The notes under the pieces were generated by a model. That model ran no database searches. It was not told where the DNA came from and saw only the letters and a program-made list of their open reading frames with translations. Position numbers and translations under genes: made by a program. This document shows, one piece after another, positions 5,406 to 5,793 of a stretch of DNA of 5,793 bases. Position 1 is the first letter of the stretch. The number at the start of each line of letters is the position of its first letter. Source of the DNA: an uncultured Bacteriovoracaceae bacterium (GTDB lineage Bacteria; Bdellovibrionota; Bacteriovoracia; Bacteriovoracales; Bacteriovoracaceae); assembly GCA_937952395.1 (NCBI GenBank), contig CALFYV010000173.1, forward strand, positions 1-5,793, given 5' to 3'.

Positions 5406-5793
5406 ATGCGCTTATTTATCATATTCTTAATTTTAAGCTTTCATATATTCGCCAAAGAACATGTTTGTCGTTCTCATTGTGTGATTCATAACCCATCTAA
5501 TAACAATTTTTATTTGATGAAGACAAATATGAAAGGAGTCAGCGAAAGATCACAAGCCGAAGCCTATGATTTATTGGTTTTTGCTTGCGAACAGTTGGTT
5601 GGAGATAGTGCACTTAAAGGTATGCAACCTCTTCTTGTTACAGATTATGGTTATTATACAGAAGATGAATGGGAGGAGTGGACGTCATCATCCAATGCTT
5701 TTGTGAGTTCGAGTAGTCAGAGCACTAGTAAAAATGAAACAGCTAGGAAAATTAAACGGGGAAAAATTAAGGGCTATAGATCTCATGAGCTTT
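5406..5793 (+). CDS. Secreted Cys-containing protein with Ser-rich linker, 5' part
   Basis: The frame is open from ATG 5406 to the right edge, giving 129 residues. A signal peptide is clear (R2, hydrophobic core 3-12, likely cleavage after IFA at 14-16). The mature protein begins with C21 and C25, then about 35 residues to C61, with an AEAYDLLVFAC helix between. This loosely resembles the Cys module at the C terminus of the preceding protein: Cys, Cys, a Gly and Ser, then an Ala-rich helix ending in Cys. An acidic, aromatic stretch follows (YGYYTEDEWEEW, 81-92). Next comes a Ser/Thr-rich linker (93-112), then a basic segment (115-123) leading into an unseen C-terminal domain. The strong ribosome site and 14-base gap place it in the same operon. 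The family is not recognised. Confidence 0.8.
   Translation, partial: MRLFIIFLILSFHIFAKEHVCRSHCVIHNPSNNNFYLMKTNMKGVSERSQAEAYDLLVFACEQLVGDSALKGMQPLLVTDYGYYTEDEWEEWTSSSNAFVSSSSQSTSKNETARKIKRGKIKGYRSHEL

Noticed and set aside
1..5793. tRNA, rRNA, CRISPR array, insertion sequence or attachment site
   Set aside because: No cloverleaf, regularly spaced repeats, transposase motifs or flanking direct repeats were seen on either strand.

Overview
The window looks like chromosomal DNA from an AT-rich member of the Bdellovibrionota, most likely the Bacteriovorax/Halobacteriovorax side of these predatory bacteria. This is an inference from three things: low GC, a regulator of the TIGR02147/DUF4423 family (known mainly from Bdellovibrio-like bacteria and Fibrobacter), and a run of small secreted proteins of unrecognised families. 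All genes lie on the + strand.

Bases 1-1303 are the tail of a respiratory assembly block. They hold the 3' end of ccoG (a ferredoxin-type copper reductase used to build cbb3 cytochrome oxidase), overlapped by 20 bases by a six-helix membrane protein of the DsbD_2/UreH-like 'sulfite exporter TauE/SafE' group. That group is commonly linked to copper handling for the same oxidase. No ccoH or ccoI lies between them.

Bases 1304-1406 are the only clear unit boundary. They carry an 8-bp inverted repeat that ends six bases before the start codon of the next gene, and there is no Shine-Dalgarno site.

Bases 1407-5793 form a second unit, probably one operon. It contains the TIGR02147-type regulator (1407-2180), then 3 bases later a secreted HExxH metallopeptidase-like protein (2184-2816). 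A 183-base stretch with two in-frame stops and several hairpins follows, then an open frame of 354 codons (3000-4064), a secreted 435-residue protein (4084-5391), and the start of another secreted protein (5406 to the edge). The 354-codon frame and the 435-residue protein share a C-terminal domain with a conserved Cys pair, so they look like diverged tandem paralogues.

The most notable observation is that the frames at 2184-2816 and 3000-4064 are in the same reading frame, and the sequence between them still reads like protein apart from one TAG and one TAA. The first frame has the signal peptide and the second, although related to a secreted protein, has none. The simplest reading is a single secreted protein of about 626 codons (peptidase-like head plus coiled-coil/Cys-pair tail) interrupted by nonsense mutations. 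Two separate genes or a sequence error remain possible. As a whole, 1407-5793 looks like a regulator-controlled cassette of exported proteins of unknown function.
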